39,446 nucleotides of DNA from NCBI GenBank assembly GCA_028284885.1, contig JANQQW010000328.1:1-39446 (forward strand). Reading direction: 5' to 3'. This document shows, piece after piece, positions 37,101 to 39,446 of this stretch (position 1 is its first letter; each line of letters starts with the position of its first letter). The position numbers and the translations under genes are program-made. The notes under the pieces were generated by a model. It was not told where the DNA came from and made no database searches. It worked only from the letters and a program-made list of their open reading frames with translations. This stretch comes from Planctomycetaceae bacterium. Lineage in GTDB: Bacteria > Planctomycetota > Planctomycetia > Planctomycetales > Planctomycetaceae.

Positions 37101-37537
37101 CCTTCCAGCTGCGCTACGACGTCCCGGACGCCCCGCGCACGCGGAACTCGGTCGTCTCGGCGCGAATCTCGTTGAACAAGGGGAGTTCCGCCGAGTTGGT
37201 CCTGTGGAACCCCGAGCAGGGAGTCGAGGTGGCCGCCGGTCCGCACTCGGACGGTACGTGGCAACTCCGTGCCTCGCCGTCCGACCGGATCGAGCGGGCC
37301 CCACGAGCCAGCGGAACCGAGACGCAGGAGGTGGCACTCGCCATGCTGAACGGCACGGCCGTCATGTACGTCGAGGGGAAACGAGTCCTGACGCTCGACG
37401 GGCTCGACGCCGGCCAGTCCTTCCGTCCCTGCGTCAAGATCACGACGCACGAGGCGAACGGGATGACGGGCCAGTTCGGCAACCTTCGCATGATGCGGCT
37501 CGCCCCGCCTCCCGACCCGAAGTCGACTCGGCGGTGA
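34133..37537 (+). CDS. Large membrane Ser/Thr kinase with duplicated extracytoplasmic domain
   Basis: The 1134-residue product has a cytoplasmic kinase domain (about 95-360), a membrane helix (412-432), an acidic Ser/Thr/Pro-rich linker and a 650-residue outer part. Kinase motifs: GQGAMG (103-108), Lys125, HRDVKPDN (216-223), DFG (237-239), MAPEQ. The outer part has two similar domains (about 570-694 and 1000-1123), each with V-S-A-(K/R)-(M/I)-x-(I/L), V-A-L-A-(V/M)-x-(D/N)-G-x-A-(A/V)-M-Y-V, D-G-L and a G-(R/Q)-F-x-(D/N)-(V/L)-R-(V/M)-M end. This beta-sandwich pattern resembles LamG/DUF1080-type lectins. Between them is a third beta domain (about 705-900) starting YQPVDLASFSNRTL. This suggests sensing of carbohydrate or surface polymer. 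It is 21 bp downstream of the ECF gene. Confidence 0.9.
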   Translation: MSDSISPAAEAAIAEYLERIDAGEPVDRAAFVRSHADIADELRSYFESEDLVDRDRPADDPDTVTNSLAVDETAPPKSHAIDGGNRLSVPGTFGRYELEKLLGQGAMGSVYLATDTQLSRQVALKIPKTRDSGDSEFLARFQREARSAATLSHVNICSVYDVGEFEGTHFISMEFIEGRPLSDYIAGKLQPVRQGLKIVRKLAAALGEAHRRGVVHRDVKPDNVMIAKKGGEPIVMDFGLARHDESGDLRATQSGGLMGTPAYMAPEQIDGESDKVGPPSDQYSLGVVLYELLTGELPFKGSLAAVLGQIVTKSPDPPSKRRPEVTPDVEAVCLRMLAKAPEDRFESMAAVVAAITDCLSGSATATLPLVTGDAGKARQRSKSSEESRPTEDRESAIPFEEDRVAGSKSLRGIVPIAIVGVLLLGGVTWGVMESVWSATSDTTETPETVQVASKPEESNPVSTNGEDESPLPDSTVEDPETPEEQLFEVPEGSPFPDRLADLATGTWTTYWETESSFQRDGTDAPILDDRGHGVGHVGRIGLGRDGSVVVVGELLQDRPLHIPHRISQVPHARNLIVSAKMTIVEGDSVEVTLGPAGPGEGDHVAAGVVPDGWRLTRRSDGKELTTRRTVKGPAKNVALAVVDGRAAMYVDGVQVQYIDGLQPDVARQPGIRVRTESGSNGLYGRFQDVRVMLLPHEFRLPNSGRSPLYQPVDLASFSNRTLEEGPPGRLRNGMDLSGTLVSNGVPFEIGNRFVLTSVGQPMMGLDVNEKAAALHILHTAGGGGGTGTEPPYPVGTPLGTYRVIYMNRTFDELRLRYGKEVRCYYDRPDRQTASQANVAWTGRNPNSEQFGANTRLFHYEWRLSQPGRAIKSFDVFPERQYPGNGPPGVPMIVAMTVERSDAPLRPLPTSLDVGTMGDLPPDGVIPDDLAEVATGRGWIPLVESRDRVNYLGQFPRIEADEPGGQFPPTGIANLVNRTLRLNGDVPVPGSFQLRYDVPDAPRTRNSVVSARISLNKGSSAELVLWNPEQGVEVAAGPHSDGTWQLRASPSDRIERAPRASGTETQEVALAMLNGTAVMYVEGKRVLTLDGLDAGQSFRPCVKITTHEANGMTGQFGNLRMMRLAPPPDPKSTRR

Positions 37538-37642
37538 CGGGCGGGCCGTGCCACGTCGTCCCCGATCGCCCGATCGACGACGGGCTTGAGACCCCGAGTC
37601 GGTCGTGGTCGAATCGCATGCGATCCGGTTCCGAGGGCGAAC

Positions 37643-39022
37643 GTGGAACTCTTCCTGCACATCTCCTCCGGCCCCGACGACTCTCGCCGGGTGGGCCCGT
37701 ACCAGTCCCACGATCTGATCGTCGGTCGCGGGGCCGGAACGCACGTCCGGCTCGGCGACCCGGCCGCGTCGCGTCAGCACTGCCGGATCGAGGTGACGGA
37801 CGAGGGCGTGCTGCTGGTCGACCTCGAAAGCCGCTGGGGGACGCGGGTGAACGGCGACCGGGTCGAACGACGGCGTCTCGTCGACGGAGACGAGATCCTC
37901 GTCGGGGACACCATGCTGCGGGTCGAACTGAGCGAGTCGGCCGAACGGACGACGCTCCCACCGCGCTCCCAGCCGTACGAGTTGGACGGGCAGCCGGACG
38001 GAGACGATCCGTTTCCCTCGGCACGGGACGAGCCGAGTCGCGAGCCTCGGCCCACCGACACGGCCCGCCCCGGAACCGCTCGGCCGCGGGTCTCCCACGG
38101 CCCCGACCAGTCGCGCCGGGACGATGTCGGGCCGATCCCGCCGCCGATGGAACTGCGGGAACTCGTCGGCCACACGCTGGTTCGCTACAAGATTCGCGAC
38201 GTGATCGCCGAAGCACGGACGGGTACGCTCTTCCGCGCGCGCGACGTCCGACATGACCGGCCCGTTGCACTCAAGGTGCTGTGGCCGGAACTGACGGGCG
38301 ACGAGACCGAGGTGGCCCGGTTCGTTCGCGCGTTCCAGACGATGATGGGACTGCGGCACCCCAACCTCGTCCGGCTGTACGGGGCCGGCAAGACCGGCAG
38401 CTACTGCTGGACCGCCTGCGAGTTCGTCGACGGCGAGAGCCTTTCGAGAACCGCGAGAAAGCGTGGCGTAGCGGGAATGTTGGACTGGCGATCGACGCTG
38501 CGGATCGCCCTCGACGTGGCCCGGGCCCTCGAGGCCGCACGCGAGCACGGCGTGGTGCACCGGAACGTCACGCCGACGAACATCCTCGTGACGCGGGACA
38601 ACCGGGCGAAGCTCGGCGACGTCGCCCTCGCCAAGGCGGTCGCCGGGTCGATGGTGCAGAAGGTCACCCGCAGTGGGGACGTGGTGGGCGAGATCGCGCT
38701 GTCGGCCCCGGAACAGTTGCAGGGCCTGCCGGAGGACACTCGCACGGACCTCTACAACCTGGGAGCGACGCTGTTCTTCGCCCTCACCGGCCGCACCCCG
38801 TTCGAACGCTCGACGGTTGCCGGCACGGCGGCCGCCATTCAGAAGGCCCAAGTGGAGCCGCCGTCACGGTTCCAGCTCTCCATTCCGGGGCAGTTCGACC
38901 AGGTCGTGGTCCGGATGCTGGCTCGGCGTCGTGAGGACCGCCCCGATACGCCCGACGATCTCGTCCGCGAACTCGAACGCATCGCCCGGTTCAACAACAT
39001 CGACACCTCGCCGCTGCCCTGA
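37643..39022 (+). CDS. FHA domain protein with degenerate kinase domain (probable pseudokinase)
   Basis: The 459-residue product has an N-terminal FHA domain (about 1-95: LIVGRGAGTHVRL, ASRQHCRIE, DLESRWGTRVNG) that binds phosphothreonine, a Pro/Arg-rich linker, and a kinase-fold domain (about 178-450). Lys211 (VALKVLW) is kept, but HRDxKxxN reads HRNVTPTN: catalytic Asp is Asn308 and the following Lys is Thr310. DFG reads DVA (326-328), and the glycine loop is AEARTGTLF. APE is kept as SAPEQ. This strongly suggests loss of phosphotransfer and a scaffold or sensing role. The GTG at 37643 is chosen because GAGGG lies upstream and the FHA domain starts at once. It follows the large kinase by about 105 bp and is probably in the same operon. 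Confidence 0.85.
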   Translation: MELFLHISSGPDDSRRVGPYQSHDLIVGRGAGTHVRLGDPAASRQHCRIEVTDEGVLLVDLESRWGTRVNGDRVERRRLVDGDEILVGDTMLRVELSESAERTTLPPRSQPYELDGQPDGDDPFPSARDEPSREPRPTDTARPGTARPRVSHGPDQSRRDDVGPIPPPMELRELVGHTLVRYKIRDVIAEARTGTLFRARDVRHDRPVALKVLWPELTGDETEVARFVRAFQTMMGLRHPNLVRLYGAGKTGSYCWTACEFVDGESLSRTARKRGVAGMLDWRSTLRIALDVARALEAAREHGVVHRNVTPTNILVTRDNRAKLGDVALAKAVAGSMVQKVTRSGDVVGEIALSAPEQLQGLPEDTRTDLYNLGATLFFALTGRTPFERSTVAGTAAAIQKAQVEPPSRFQLSIPGQFDQVVVRMLARRREDRPDTPDDLVRELERIARFNNIDTSPLP

Positions 39023-39073
39023 CCGTCCTGACGTCGCGGCTGGATTCGGCTCGCTGGACTCGTCGTTGCCATC

Positions 39074-39303
39074 ATGGCCGCAGTCTTCCAGGCCGGCCAG
39101 ATACACAAAGAGGCCATGCGTCGGATGGACGCGATTCAGGCGGGCGTGAACTCCACGAAGTCCGACTGGAGGATCCTCGACGACATCGAGGGCGTGGTCG
39201 AGCTGTCTCGGCAGCGGGTGCGGGTGCCGGTCCGGGTGATGCCCGTGACCTCCTGGACGTTGCGCTCACGACGGCCGACCAGCACTTCGTCCCTACGTTG
39301 TGA
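39074..39303 (+). pseudogene. Possible small ORF broken by a frameshift
   Basis: From the ATG at 39074 one frame reads MAAVFQAGQIHKEAMRRMDA and on to DWRILDDIEGVVE, then loses protein-like character. Another frame continues from about 39200 as AAGAGAGPGDARDLLDVALT to ADQHFVPTL and a stop at 39301-39303. Joined they would make a protein of about 75 residues with no recognised family. It may be a decayed gene or a chance alignment of two frames; support is weak. After it, to the window end, I see nothing. Confidence 0.25.
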
Positions 39304-39446
39304 GCGGCCCGTCCCACTCGCCTCGTTTTCCCGAGTCGTCCGTCCATCGAACACGGCATCGCTCCGGACGTCGGCACACGTTCGACGTGGCGAGCGTGTA
39401 GGACACCTCGTGGCCAGGCGGGAGCGACGTCGTCAAGCGGTTCGTC

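Overview
The window looks like a chromosomal segment of a planctomycete. The base composition is GC-rich. There are three Ser/Thr kinases with planctomycete-style N-termini plus one kinase-like protein, an ECF sigma factor placed directly before a kinase, and several PVC-associated families: DUF1080, a DUF6797-like propeller protein, a secreted alpha-toroid protein with a CxxCH motif, and a DUF1580-like protein. This assignment rests on gene content only; no rRNA or marker gene is present.

Layout. (1) 11-5352, minus strand: a small membrane protein, glycogen synthase glgA, a galT-type uridylyltransferase whose GTG overlaps the glgA stop, and a GH57 glucanotransferase/amylase, together a glycogen and galactose block. 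(2) 5542-6159, plus: an exported protein made only of a secretin-like domain. (3) 6429-14221, minus: a class I ribonucleotide reductase locus in which nrdA and nrdB are separated by five unrelated genes (RES-like, DUF1080, an 89-residue protein, a YpeA-like acetyltransferase, a cupin). Short inverted or dispersed repeats sit at most junctions. NrdB has Phe at the radical-Tyr position and Glu as first metal ligand, as in Chlamydia-type class Ic enzymes. Upstream of nrdA lie a good sigma-70 promoter, two NrdR-like boxes exactly 31 bp apart, and a leader of about 420 nt rich in hairpins. (4) 14960-19805, plus: a lipoprotein, a Cache-sensor kinase and an FHA kinase. (5) 19812-27214: a DUF6797-like propeller protein, the CxxCH toroid protein, two DUF58 proteins and an MscS-type channel.

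(6) 27298 to about 33.3 kb: an integrative element beside an intact tRNA-Val(CAC). It carries a tyrosine integrase, two unknown small proteins, a DUF1580-like (excisionase-like) protein, another unknown protein, and a polymerase-like protein. The last has motifs of the superfamily A-related 'TV-Pol' polymerases known from bacterial mobile elements and the Sputnik virophage. A convergent serine recombinase follows, with five phased repeats upstream of it, and then a twice-frameshifted remnant of a type I restriction HsdR gene. This is the most unusual part of the window: a compact, apparently self-replicating integrating element in a planctomycete.

(7) 33530-39022, plus: an ECF sigma factor, a very large membrane Ser/Thr kinase with a duplicated extracytoplasmic domain, and an FHA protein whose kinase domain has lost the catalytic Asp, so it is a probable pseudokinase. 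The three are closely spaced and probably form one signalling operon.
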